From NCBI GenBank assembly GCA_905215755.1, contig CAJMRE010000008.1, forward strand, positions 1 through 61,969: a stretch of DNA of 61,969 bases, read 5' to 3'. Numbering within the stretch: position 1 is the stretch's first letter; each line of letters starts with the position of its first letter. Shown in pieces: positions 25,283 through 33,811 of the stretch. The notes below the pieces were generated by a model, which saw only the letters and a program-made list of their open reading frames with translations, ran no database searches and had not been told where the DNA came from. The translations under genes and the position numbers were made by a program. The stretch comes from an uncultured bacterium (GTDB lineage Bacteria > Actinomycetota > Coriobacteriia > Coriobacteriales > Coriobacteriaceae).

Positions 25283-28200
25283 TCACGCTTCGCCCCAGAA
25301 TCTATGGTTGTTGCGCAGGAGCTGTGCGGTTTTATTCTCGGCGGCTGCAATGTCTGCCTCGTCAGCCTGCCAGGTCCAGTTGCCCGTGGCAACGCCCGGA
25401 ACGTTCATGCGCGCGTCGTCGCCAAGCCCCAGGATATCCTGTAGCGGCATCATCACTAGGGGAGCGTCGCTTGCCAGCGCGTCGCTCATCAGCTTGGCCG
25501 CCACCTCAACACCGCTCGGCTCGTCGCCGCCCGCAAAGGAACGCGTGCACCAACCGGCCAGCGTTGACGTATCGTGCGTCGAGGTGTACAGAATCTTTCC
25601 TGGTGTGGGATGCACACCGCAACGAACGTCGTAGTCGCTAAACTCAAGCACATCCATGCCGGGGAAACCGCAGGTCGAAGCCATGGCGCGAACACCGGGC
25701 GTCAAATAGCCCAAGTCCTCGGCGATAAAGTTGAGCGGACCCAGCTCGTCATAGGCGGTCTGGAACAGGTCCTTGCCCGGGCCCGCCAGCCAGCGACCGT
25801 CGGCGCAAGCCTTGCCCGCGGGGATACTAAAGTAGCTGTGGAATCCCAAGAAGTGATCCAGACGCACGCGGTCGTAGAGCGAGAATGCGCGGCGCAGGCG
25901 ATCCATCCACCAGCTATAGCCGTTCTGCTTCATGTGGTCCCAGCGGAACGTCGGGTTGCCCCACACCTGACCCTCGGGCGCAAAGTTGTCGGGCGGCGCG
26001 CCCGAAATCTCAATCGCCTTGCCGGTATCGGACAGCCAGAAGTTCTCAGGTTCGCTCCACGCGTCTGCCGAATCGTCGGACACGTACATAGGAATGTCGC
26101 CGATAACCTCGATACCCTTCTTGTGCGCGTAGTTCATGAGCTCGCACCAGGCCAGGTCAAAGCGGTACTGCATGTACGCCTGAAGCTCGGCCTCGTTGTG
26201 GAAGCGCTTGTCGTCGATTAGATGCTCGTTGTAGCGCGCGACATCTGCCGGCCAATTGTGGCGCGACTCGCCCTCAAAGTACTTTTTGACGGCCATATAG
26301 ACGCAGTACTTCTCGAGCCAATCGGCGTTGCGATGTTTAAACGCGGTGTACAGCGGATCGGCATCCTCCCCGCCGCGGGCCTTCCAGGTCTCAAAGTCGG
26401 CGGCCAGCTCCTCGTGGCTCTCGGGTAGCAGGTCGATATTGCCTGCAAAGGCCGAAGGACCGGCGTAGGGGGAGCGGAAGAAGTCCGTGGGATTGACGGG
26501 CAAAACCTGCCAGTAGCGCATGCCCATGGCGGCCAGATGGTCGATAAAGCGACGCGTGGGCGCGCCGATCGTACCGGGCTTGCCGTCATCGGTCGGCACC
26601 GATGTGATATGGCACACAACACCCGCACCGTGATCGAGCGGCTCCTGCAGGCGCTGCTCGGCGTGGTGATAGATGATCGACGAACCGAGCGGGTACAGGT
26701 CGAGCGTGACCGTGCCGTTGTGGATCTCGCACTCATGACCGCTGATCACGTCACTTGCACATTCGTCGAGCGCCGGAATCGTCACACGATGCGAGTTGCG
26801 CAGGCTGCGGTTGATGATGACGGTCGCGGACTCGCCATCCTTGCCCGTACGGTTGTAGGCAAGTACCTCGTCATTGAGCGCGAAGGCCTTGATCTCGCCA
26901 TCGATCATAAACGGCAGCGCGCGGCGCACGGCCGAGGCATTCTTGACGATTGCGAACGTATCGAAGTCGTGCAGGTCTTCCTTGGTCGGCATGGTGCGAC
27001 GATTGCCCGGATCGGTGAGACCCTCCAAACCGTACTCGTCACCGTAATAGATTGAGGGAACGCCCGGGAACGTCATCTGCATGAGCGTCGCGAGCCAAAA
27101 ACGGCTCTTGGCAAGGCCCATCGCATTCTCGTCCAGACGCCATTTGCTGCGCTCGCACTCGGGCAGCTTCGACTCGTCGGGGCCGCCGCCGAGCACCGAG
27201 ATGATGCGCGGACGGTCGTGGCTCGAAAGCAGATTAAGTGCGCAAGACAGGGCCTCACGCGGATAGTTCTCGCGTAGGGTCTCGATATCCTCGGCAGCTT
27301 GGTAGGCGTTTTTGTAGCCCATCAAAAAGCCGATGACCATGTCGCGGAAGGGGTAATCCATGGCCGAGTCGAGCTCGGAGCCTTGCAGGTAGCGACGCAG
27401 ATGGCCGTAGCTGATCTTGTTGGAGGCATCTTCCCAGACCTCGCCGAGCAGCAGCGCGTCGGGCTTCTCGGCGAGTACGGCCTTTTTGATCTCGGTCAGG
27501 AAGTCATCGGAAAGCTCGTCGGCCACATCCAGGCGCCAGCCGTGAGCGCCGGCGCGCAGCCATTTGCGGATCACGCCGTCCTTGCCCAGGAGCCGCTCGC
27601 GCACCAGTTCGGAGCTCTCATTGATGGCGGGCATGTTGCCCACGCCCCACCAGCAGTCATACGAGCCGTCCTCATGGAAGTAAAACGCATCGCGCCACGG
27701 CGAGTCCTCGCTCTGCCACGCACCGACACCGGGATAGTTACCGTAGCGGTTAAAGTAGATCGAATCGTCGCCTGTGTGGTTGAAGACGCCGTCCAGGATG
27801 ATGGAGATGCCCAGCTTCTCGGCTGCCTGGCACAGCTCGGTAAAGTCCTGCTCGGTGCCCAGGACCGGGTCGATCTTGGTGTAGTCGGCCGTGTCGTAGC
27901 GGTGGTTGCTCGCGGCCTCAAAGATCGGGTTGAGGTAGATGGCCGTAAAGCCCAGCTCGGCAATGCGGGGCAGGTCATTCTGGATACCCTTGAGCGAGCC
28001 GCCGTAAAAATCCCAGGTCTTGATGGAGCCGTCTTCGGCACGCTCGTACTCGGGCGGTTCGTTCCAGTCCTCGACCATGCGGCGCTGGATTCCTTTGCGC
28101 GGTTTTTCAACTTCGGCAAGCGTGCGTTCGCGCCAGTTTTCGTCGCGGGCATAGCGATCGGGGAAGATCTGGTAGACCATGCCGCGCTCGTACCACTCGG

Positions 28201-28579
28201 GACGCACTTCGCGGTGCTTGTAAACGGTGATCTGGAAGGACGGAACCTCGGCGTAGTCGTAGGTTACGCCCTCGCCGCCGGTGCGGCCCTGCGGCGCGCC
28301 CAGGCGAACCTCGGGCTGGCCCTCGATGTTGCAGATAAAGCTGTACCAGATAAGACAGGGCTCAGTGCACTCAAGCTCTACGGTAAATATGCCGTCGCCC
28401 TCGTGCGTCATGGGATACAGAGACTCACCGATTTCATCGACCCAGGTACGCAGGGTAAGCGTTGCCTGGTTGGGGTCGGCATCCTCCAAAATCACCGATA
28501 GCGAAACGGAAGTTCCAGTGGTCACAGCGCCAAACGGAGTACGAAACTGCGGCAGACGGCTGTTGTGAATCAATCTCAT
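25283..28579 (-). CDS. Fused GH13 amylase/neopullulanase and GH77 4-alpha-glucanotransferase
   Basis: A 1098-residue protein joining two alpha-glucan enzymes. Residues 1 to about 650 are a GH13 hydrolase. A starch-binding-like N-terminal domain leads to VYQIFPDR, the nucleophile in GWRLDVADEL, the acid/base in LLGEVWED and LLSSHDRPR. From about residue 670 it is a MalQ-type GH77 with DRVRLDHFLGF, NFIAEDLG and STHDTSTLAGW. The pair would hydrolyse or debranch maltodextrins and re-disproportionate the products. No signal peptide is evident, so it acts in the cytoplasm on glycogen or imported maltodextrin. It is the most downstream gene of the glycogen block, separated from glgA by a 429-base gap. 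Confidence 0.92.
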   Translation of the reverse strand: MRLIHNSRLPQFRTPFGAVTTGTSVSLSVILEDADPNQATLTLRTWVDEIGESLYPMTHEGDGIFTVELECTEPCLIWYSFICNIEGQPEVRLGAPQGRTGGEGVTYDYAEVPSFQITVYKHREVRPEWYERGMVYQIFPDRYARDENWRERTLAEVEKPRKGIQRRMVEDWNEPPEYERAEDGSIKTWDFYGGSLKGIQNDLPRIAELGFTAIYLNPIFEAASNHRYDTADYTKIDPVLGTEQDFTELCQAAEKLGISIILDGVFNHTGDDSIYFNRYGNYPGVGAWQSEDSPWRDAFYFHEDGSYDCWWGVGNMPAINESSELVRERLLGKDGVIRKWLRAGAHGWRLDVADELSDDFLTEIKKAVLAEKPDALLLGEVWEDASNKISYGHLRRYLQGSELDSAMDYPFRDMVIGFLMGYKNAYQAAEDIETLRENYPREALSCALNLLSSHDRPRIISVLGGGPDESKLPECERSKWRLDENAMGLAKSRFWLATLMQMTFPGVPSIYYGDEYGLEGLTDPGNRRTMPTKEDLHDFDTFAIVKNASAVRRALPFMIDGEIKAFALNDEVLAYNRTGKDGESATVIINRSLRNSHRVTIPALDECASDVISGHECEIHNGTVTLDLYPLGSSIIYHHAEQRLQEPLDHGAGVVCHITSVPTDDGKPGTIGAPTRRFIDHLAAMGMRYWQVLPVNPTDFFRSPYAGPSAFAGNIDLLPESHEELAADFETWKARGGEDADPLYTAFKHRNADWLEKYCVYMAVKKYFEGESRHNWPADVARYNEHLIDDKRFHNEAELQAYMQYRFDLAWCELMNYAHKKGIEVIGDIPMYVSDDSADAWSEPENFWLSDTGKAIEISGAPPDNFAPEGQVWGNPTFRWDHMKQNGYSWWMDRLRRAFSLYDRVRLDHFLGFHSYFSIPAGKACADGRWLAGPGKDLFQTAYDELGPLNFIAEDLGYLTPGVRAMASTCGFPGMDVLEFSDYDVRCGVHPTPGKILYTSTHDTSTLAGWCTRSFAGGDEPSGVEVAAKLMSDALASDAPLVMMPLQDILGLGDDARMNVPGVATGNWTWQADEADIAAAENKTAQLLRNNHRFWGEA

Positions 28580-28677
28580 AATACGGTCCAGTTCAATAGA
28601 ATCACGGCCTGCGGGCCATGGGCTTTACGCACAGATTGTAAGTATATCTGTTGTACACAGGCTGTATAAACAACATC

Positions 28678-28721
28678 CGTTTACCATCGGCGAACGGTTG
28701 TCCTAGAAAATCGTTTTACCA
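28678..28721. promoter_or_regulatory. Two GTTTTACCA-type motifs upstream of the GH13-GH77 gene
   Basis: CGTTTACCA (28678-28686) and CGTTTTACCA (28712-28721) match the motif that recurs upstream of glgB (38825-38912). They lie 100-140 bases before the GH13-GH77 start, a sensible operator position. The regulator is unknown. Confidence 0.45.
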
Positions 28722-28785
28722 TTCAAATTATCGCGATATTCAAATGTACCTATACCGATACTATTTGTAGCCAAACAAAAGTAAC

Positions 28786-28919
28786 CCGGTTTACTACGAC
28801 GATTTGAATGATCTCAACCACGGTCAATTTGGTGCTATTAAAACCGCAGGTAGAAGCGTTGCCAATTTCATAGAATACTCTCCGTGGTCGGCCAGAGCTA
28901 ATTTGTCGTAGTAAACCGG
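28786..28919. repeat. Inverted repeat with 15-bp arms upstream of GH13-GH77
   Basis: CCGGTTTACTACGAC (28786-28800) and its exact complement at 28905-28919 flank a 104-base centre. Inside, CCACGG and CCGTGG add a smaller stem. It fills the middle of the 429-base gap 28580-29008, where I see no gene. The arms contain GGTTTAC/GTAAACC, close to the motif noted for this region, so operator function is possible. Confidence 0.75.
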
Positions 28920-28950
28920 CCCTCTTTTTAATAGAGAAGTTCAACCAAGA

Positions 28951-28977
28951 AGAGGGCGCCTGGTTGGGGCGCCCTCT
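28951..28977. terminator. Terminator after glgA
   Basis: AGAGGGCGCC and GGCGCCCTCT form a 10-bp stem with a seven-base loop, directly downstream of the glgA stop. A TTTT run follows on the + strand; on the - strand the downstream bases are only moderately T-rich. Confidence 0.65.
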
Positions 28978-29008
28978 TTTGCGTTGGATTAAGTTTTAAT
29001 CGTCCAGA

Positions 29009-31333
29009 CTAGTGACGCTTGCGGGTGGCCGTTGCCTTGCGGACGGAGGTCTTCTTGGTCGGAGCTTTTTCCTCGGCCGGAGTGGTGGGGGAGATCGGGG
29101 CCTCCTTGGCGGGCTCGGCCTTTGCCTCAGCCTTGGGAGCGGTCTTGACCTCGGCGACCTTCGGCGCCGGCTCGGCCTTTACCGCGGGCTTGTCGTCGTC
29201 CTTAGCCTCTGCCTTGGGAGCTGCAGCCTTGGTTGTGGTCTTCTTGGCCGTCGTCGTAGAGCGCTTGCGCGTGGTGGTCTTGGCGGCCGGCTTTGCCTCG
29301 ACAGCTGCCTTGGCCTTGGGCTCGGAGGGCGCCTCCTCGACCTTGACGGCGGGCTTTGCAGCGGCCTTCGGGGTCGTCTTCGCCGCGGCCTTCGTCGTGG
29401 CTGCCTTGGTCGTCGTCGACTTCGTAGCCGTGGCCTTCTTGGCGGTCGTGGTCTTGGTCGCGGCCGTCTTCTTGGCAGCGGTCTTGGCCGGAGCCTTTGC
29501 CGCGGGCTCGGCCTTTACCTCGGGAGCGACCTCGGCCTCGGCAGCTTTCTTGGCAGCGGCGGTCGTACGCTTGCGCGTAGTCGATGCCTTGGCAGTAGTT
29601 GCCTTAGCGGCGCTAGTCTTGCTAGCAGCGGCCTTCGTGGTCGTGGCCTTCTTAGCCGTCGTCTTGCGGGCCGTCGTCTTCTTGGCGGCAGGTTTCGCCG
29701 CTGGCTTCACCTCAGGATCGACCTTAACGGGCTCGGCTTCAACCGGCTTCTCCTCGGCCTTGAGCTCCTCAGCGGCAGCGGGCTTCTTGCCGGTCGCCGC
29801 AGGCTCGGCCTCAGCGGCAGCGGGCTCATCGACAGCCTTGGCCTCAGCCACACCCGCCGGGCGCTCAATCTCCGGGTGCATAAAGAAGTACAGGTCCAGA
29901 TACTTGTCGGCCGAGCGCGTCCAACTAAAGTCCTGGCTCATGGCCTGCGTGACCAGCTGGTTCCAGGCGTCACGGTTATCCCAGAACAGGCGCGCCGCGC
30001 GGAACACCGCGTCGCCCATCTCGTCGCCGTTAAAGTTGCTAAACGAGAAGCCCGTGCCCTCGCCGGTAAACTCGTTGTACGGCTGCACGGTGTCCTTCAG
30101 ACCACCGGTTTCGCGAACAATCGGCAGGGTGCCGTAGCGCATGGCGATGATCTGCGACAGACCGCAGGGCTCAAACTTCGAAGGCATCAGGAACATGTCG
30201 GCGGCGGCATACATGCGCTGCGACAGTGCCGGATCGAACTCGATGCGCGCCGCCATGGTGCCGGGGTACTTGTCCTGGAAGTAGCGCAGGCCGTCCTCGT
30301 AGTCGCGGTCGCCGGTGCCCAGCACCGCCACCTGCACGCCGCCGGCCAGAATGCGGTCGAGCGCGTACATGACCAGGTCTAGGCCCTTCTGGCGCGTCAG
30401 ACGCGTGACCATGACCATAAGCGGACGGTCGTCGCGAACCTCGAGCCCCAGCTCTTCCTGCAGCTTGGCCTTGCACACGGCCTTGCCAGAACGGTCCTCG
30501 ACGGTGTAGTTGGCGGCAATGCGCTTGTCGGTCGCCGGGTCAAAGCCCGCGACGTCGATGCCATTCAAAATGCCCTGCAGCGCGTACGAACGCTCGCGCA
30601 GAACGCCGTCCAGGCCCTCGCCAAACTCGGGCGTCTGGATCTCGTTGGCATAGGTAGGGCTCACCGTGGTGATGGCGTCGGCATAGCGCAGGGCGCCCAG
30701 CATGTAGTTGATGCTGCAGGCGTCGCAACGCAGCTGCGAGGCTGCCGCCGGAATGTGCGCCACACCCAGGATATCCTCCATCACGGTGTCGCTAAACTGG
30801 CCCTGGAACGCCACGTTGTGGATCGAGAACACGGTCTTGACGCGGTCGTACAGCGGTAGGCCCTGGTAGAACTCGCGCAAGAACACGGGCGCCAGTGCCG
30901 TCTGCCAGTCGTTGCAGTGCAGGATGTCGCACTCAAAGCCGGCCGGCAGGTGCTGCAGGCTCTCGGTGATGGCCTTGGAGAAGAACGCAAAGCGCTCGCC
31001 GTCGTCAAAGAAGCCGTACGGATAGTCGCGCGCAAAGTAGCGCTCGTTGTCGATGAACATATACGTGACGCCGTCGTGCTCGAGCTTTTCGAGCCCGCAG
31101 TACTCGTTGCGCCAGCCCAGGCTCACGTAAAAGTCGGAGAAGTGCTCCATCTGCGCCTTGTACTCGTCCTTGATGGTGGCGTACTTGGGCACCATCACGA
31201 TGACCTCGGCGCCGGCGCGCACAAGCGCCGCAGGCAGCGAGCCTGCCACGTCGCCCAGGCCACCGGTCTTTACAAACGGTGCGCACTCGGCCGAGGCAAA
31301 CACGATCTGCATCTTTTTGCTGGAATCTGCCAT
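29009..31333 (-). CDS. glgA: Glycogen synthase with long lysine/alanine-rich C-terminal tail
   Basis: A GT5 glycogen synthase that extends alpha-1,4-glucan from ADP-glucose. Residues 1 to about 484 are the enzyme, with the ADP-glucose motif in AECAPFVKTGGLGDVAGSLP and later PSKFEPCGLSQIIAMRYG. The remaining 290 or so residues are a low-complexity tail of A, K, T, E and P with repeated AAKKTTA, KATTTKA and TRKRTT blocks, like histone H1. Usual glycogen synthases end near 480 residues. I start at ATG 31333 behind GGGAG. The tail could bind polyanions or polymerise on granules; that is inference. GlgB in the same operon has a similar shorter tail. Confidence 0.95.
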   Translation of the reverse strand: MADSSKKMQIVFASAECAPFVKTGGLGDVAGSLPAALVRAGAEVIVMVPKYATIKDEYKAQMEHFSDFYVSLGWRNEYCGLEKLEHDGVTYMFIDNERYFARDYPYGFFDDGERFAFFSKAITESLQHLPAGFECDILHCNDWQTALAPVFLREFYQGLPLYDRVKTVFSIHNVAFQGQFSDTVMEDILGVAHIPAAASQLRCDACSINYMLGALRYADAITTVSPTYANEIQTPEFGEGLDGVLRERSYALQGILNGIDVAGFDPATDKRIAANYTVEDRSGKAVCKAKLQEELGLEVRDDRPLMVMVTRLTRQKGLDLVMYALDRILAGGVQVAVLGTGDRDYEDGLRYFQDKYPGTMAARIEFDPALSQRMYAAADMFLMPSKFEPCGLSQIIAMRYGTLPIVRETGGLKDTVQPYNEFTGEGTGFSFSNFNGDEMGDAVFRAARLFWDNRDAWNQLVTQAMSQDFSWTRSADKYLDLYFFMHPEIERPAGVAEAKAVDEPAAAEAEPAATGKKPAAAEELKAEEKPVEAEPVKVDPEVKPAAKPAAKKTTARKTTAKKATTTKAAASKTSAAKATTAKASTTRKRTTAAAKKAAEAEVAPEVKAEPAAKAPAKTAAKKTAATKTTTAKKATATKSTTTKAATTKAAAKTTPKAAAKPAVKVEEAPSEPKAKAAVEAKPAAKTTTRKRSTTTAKKTTTKAAAPKAEAKDDDKPAVKAEPAPKVAEVKTAPKAEAKAEPAKEAPISPTTPAEEKAPTKKTSVRKATATRKRH

Positions 31334-31355
31334 ATTGTCTCCCTGTTGCAATTCG

Positions 31356-31391
31356 AGAATAGCCGCCTGGCGCAAACCGGGCGGCTATTCT
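31356..31391 (-). terminator. Hairpin between glgD and glgA
   Basis: AGAATAGCCGCC and GGCGGCTATTCT pair perfectly over 12 bp with a 12-base loop. No T-run follows on the - strand, so it may attenuate or protect mRNA rather than fully stop transcription. Confidence 0.6.
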
Positions 31392-31422
31392 GCATGTTAC
31401 GAGCGATGTTGCGGTGCCTACG

Positions 31423-32550
31423 TTAATGCACGATGGTGGTATCGGGAGTTAACGGAGCCTTGCCCAGCACCAGGATGTTCTCGGGCGTGCCGCGAAGCTC
31501 GGTGTTGGTGGGAACCACGTTGTTCTTGTCCAGGATGGCGTTCTCGACGCGGGCCCCGCTCTTTATGATGCAGCTCTGGTTGATGATCGAGTTGGTCACC
31601 GAGGCGCCTTCCTCAACCACAACGCCGCGCGACAGGATCGAGTTGCGCACGGTGCCCTTGATGATGCAGCCGGCCGAGATGATCGAGTTGCACGCATGGC
31701 TGCCGGTCGCATAACGCGAAGGCGGCACGTCGTGAGCCTTGGTCAGGACCGGGCGCTCTGGGTCAAAGAGCTGGTCGGCCACGGTCTGGTCGAGCAGGTC
31801 CATGCTGCGGCGATACAGCGACTTCTCGCTAAACACGCCCACGACCTCGCCCTTGTACTCGTAGCTGCACACGTCGATGTTGCCAAAGTCGCCCTGGAGT
31901 GCCTCGAGCAGGTCCAGATAGTCAGCTGCCTGGTAGTGATCGATAATCTCGAGCAGCGTCTCGCGGTTGACGATGCAGCAGTCCATGGAGGCGTTGTCGC
32001 CGTACACGACGCCGGCGCTCACGCCCGTCAGGCGGCCGTTCTCGTTAATCTCGAGCTTGGTCTCGTCATCGACGTTGCGCGTGGCCTTGCAGTACACCAC
32101 GGTCATCTGGGCACCGGAGTTCTCGTGCGCGTCGATGATGGTGTTGAGGTCCATGTTAAAGATGATGTTGGTGCCCATCATCACAACGTAGGGCTTGTCC
32201 GAGCGCTGGAACAGCGTCTTGTTGGAGATGATGTCGCGCAGCAGGAAGCGCATGCCGCCCTTGGTGGTGCCATACGCGTTGCCAGGCACCATGAACAGGC
32301 CGCCCTTCTTGCGGTCCAGGCCCCAGTCCTTGCCCGAGCCCACGTGGTCGATCAGCGAGCGGTAGTTACCCGGCATGACGACGCCGACGGTCTTAATGCC
32401 GGCATTCATCATGTTGGACAGCGGGAAGTCGATCAGGCGGTAGCGGCCCAAAAACGGAACGGACGCGATGGGGCGGTCCTTGAGCAGCACGCTGCCGTAG
32501 GTCGAAGAGTAGTTAGCGGTGATATAACCGATGGCCTTGCGATTGATCAT
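31423..32550 (-). CDS. glgD: GlgD-type ADP-glucose pyrophosphorylase subunit
   Basis: A 375-residue paralogue of GlgC with a nucleotidyltransferase fold and a C-terminal left-handed helix (NSIISAGCIIKGTVRNSILSRG). The normal pyrophosphorylase signature GGxGxRL is replaced by ITANYSSTYGS. In Firmicutes such GlgD proteins are poorly active alone and modulate GlgC in a GlgC-GlgD complex, and the same role is likely here. I start at ATG 32550, four bases beyond the glgC stop; the longer frame overlaps glgC. The two genes are surely co-transcribed. Confidence 0.9.
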   Translation of the reverse strand: MINRKAIGYITANYSSTYGSVLLKDRPIASVPFLGRYRLIDFPLSNMMNAGIKTVGVVMPGNYRSLIDHVGSGKDWGLDRKKGGLFMVPGNAYGTTKGGMRFLLRDIISNKTLFQRSDKPYVVMMGTNIIFNMDLNTIIDAHENSGAQMTVVYCKATRNVDDETKLEINENGRLTGVSAGVVYGDNASMDCCIVNRETLLEIIDHYQAADYLDLLEALQGDFGNIDVCSYEYKGEVVGVFSEKSLYRRSMDLLDQTVADQLFDPERPVLTKAHDVPPSRYATGSHACNSIISAGCIIKGTVRNSILSRGVVVEEGASVTNSIINQSCIIKSGARVENAILDKNNVVPTNTELRGTPENILVLGKAPLTPDTTIVH

Positions 32551-32554
32551 CGGA

Positions 32555-33703
32555 TCATTCCCCCTTCCCGATAACGACGTCATTTCCAACGACGGCCGTA
32601 TCCTTGGTGGTATCGACAGAGCCGAGCTTCACGCCCTCTTCGACCGTGGAGTTCTCGCCCAAAATAGCGCGGCAGATATGCGCGCCGCTCTTAACGTGCG
32701 CACCCGGCAGCAGCACGGAGTCCTCGACCACGGCGCGCTCCTCGATGATGACATCGGTCGAAAGGATCGAGTGGCGAGCGGTGCCGTAGATCTTGCAGCC
32801 GTTGGAGACCAGGCAGTCGTCTAGGCGGCCGTCCGGGCCAATGTAGTGCGGCGGACGCGTGGTGATGTTGGACATGATGGGGAAGTTCTTGTCAAACAGA
32901 TCGAACTCGGGGTTGTTGCCCAGCAGGTCCATCGAGGTCTCGTGGAAGCTGGCAATGGTGCCGACGTCCTTCCAAAAACCGTGGAACTCATAGCTGTACA
33001 GGCGCTTATTCTCGCCGAGCAGCTTGGGGATGATGTCCTTGCCAAAGTCGTGGCTCGAGCGTTGGTCCAGAGCGTCCTCCTCGAGCGCCTCGATCAGCAC
33101 GTCGGCCGAGAAGATGTAGATGCCCATGGACGCGAGGTTCGAATCGGGCTTCTCGGGCTTCTCGGTAAACTTGGTGATGCGGCCGTCCTCGGGGTCGGTG
33201 GTCAGGATGCCAAAGCGGCTGGCCTCCTCCCACGGCACGGGCATAACGCTCACGGTGAGGTCGGCGTTGTTCTCAATGTGCGTCTTGAGCATCTTGCGGT
33301 AGTCCATGCGATACAGATGGTCGCCCGAAAGAATCAGGACGTACTTGGGGTCGTTGGCCTTGATGTAGTCGAGGTTCTGCGTAATGGCGTCGGCCGTGCC
33401 CGCATACCAGGCGCCACCGGTCTGCGTCTCGTACGGCGGCAGGATCGACACGCCGCCGTCACGGCTGTCCAGATCCCACGCCTCGCCGGAACCCACGTAG
33501 GCATGCAGCAGGTAGGGACGGTACTGCGTCAGAACGCCCACCGTGTCGATGCCCGAGTTGGAGCAGTTGGACAGCGAAAAGTCGATAATGCGGAACTTAC
33601 CACCAAAGCTAACCGCCGGCTTGGCGATCTTTTGGGTGAGTGCCCCCAATCGGCTGCCCTGTCCTCCTGCGAGGAGCATCGCGATGCATTCTTTCTTACT
33701 CAT
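32555..33703 (-). CDS. glgC: Glucose-1-phosphate adenylyltransferase (catalytic subunit)
   Basis: Makes ADP-glucose from glucose-1-phosphate and ATP, the committed step of glycogen synthesis. The 382-residue protein has LLAGGQGSRLGALTQKIAKPAVSFGG at its start, YAGTADAITQN, LSGDHLYRMDY and the FTEKPEKP segment with the glucose-1-phosphate-binding lysine. A C-terminal beta-helix follows. Unlike its neighbour GlgD, it keeps the full catalytic signature. It sits between glgP and glgD in the glycogen operon. Confidence 0.95.
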   Translation of the reverse strand: MSKKECIAMLLAGGQGSRLGALTQKIAKPAVSFGGKFRIIDFSLSNCSNSGIDTVGVLTQYRPYLLHAYVGSGEAWDLDSRDGGVSILPPYETQTGGAWYAGTADAITQNLDYIKANDPKYVLILSGDHLYRMDYRKMLKTHIENNADLTVSVMPVPWEEASRFGILTTDPEDGRITKFTEKPEKPDSNLASMGIYIFSADVLIEALEEDALDQRSSHDFGKDIIPKLLGENKRLYSYEFHGFWKDVGTIASFHETSMDLLGNNPEFDLFDKNFPIMSNITTRPPHYIGPDGRLDDCLVSNGCKIYGTARHSILSTDVIIEERAVVEDSVLLPGAHVKSGAHICRAILGENSTVEEGVKLGSVDTTKDTAVVGNDVVIGKGE

Positions 33704-33743
33704 CGATTTCTCCTTCTGTCATCGATGTTCTTAAACCCATTAG

Positions 33744-33774
33744 CGACGGGCGCGGCGCTCGGTCGCGCCCGTCG
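33744..33774 (-). terminator. Hairpin between glgP and glgC
   Basis: CGACGGGCGCG and CGCGCCCGTCG pair over 11 bp around a nine-base loop, 38 bases after the glgP stop. No T-run follows, so read-through into glgC is likely. Confidence 0.5.
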
Positions 33775-33811
33775 AGTAATGCCGTGCTGGCATAAGGGAG
33801 CTCGCGCGCCT

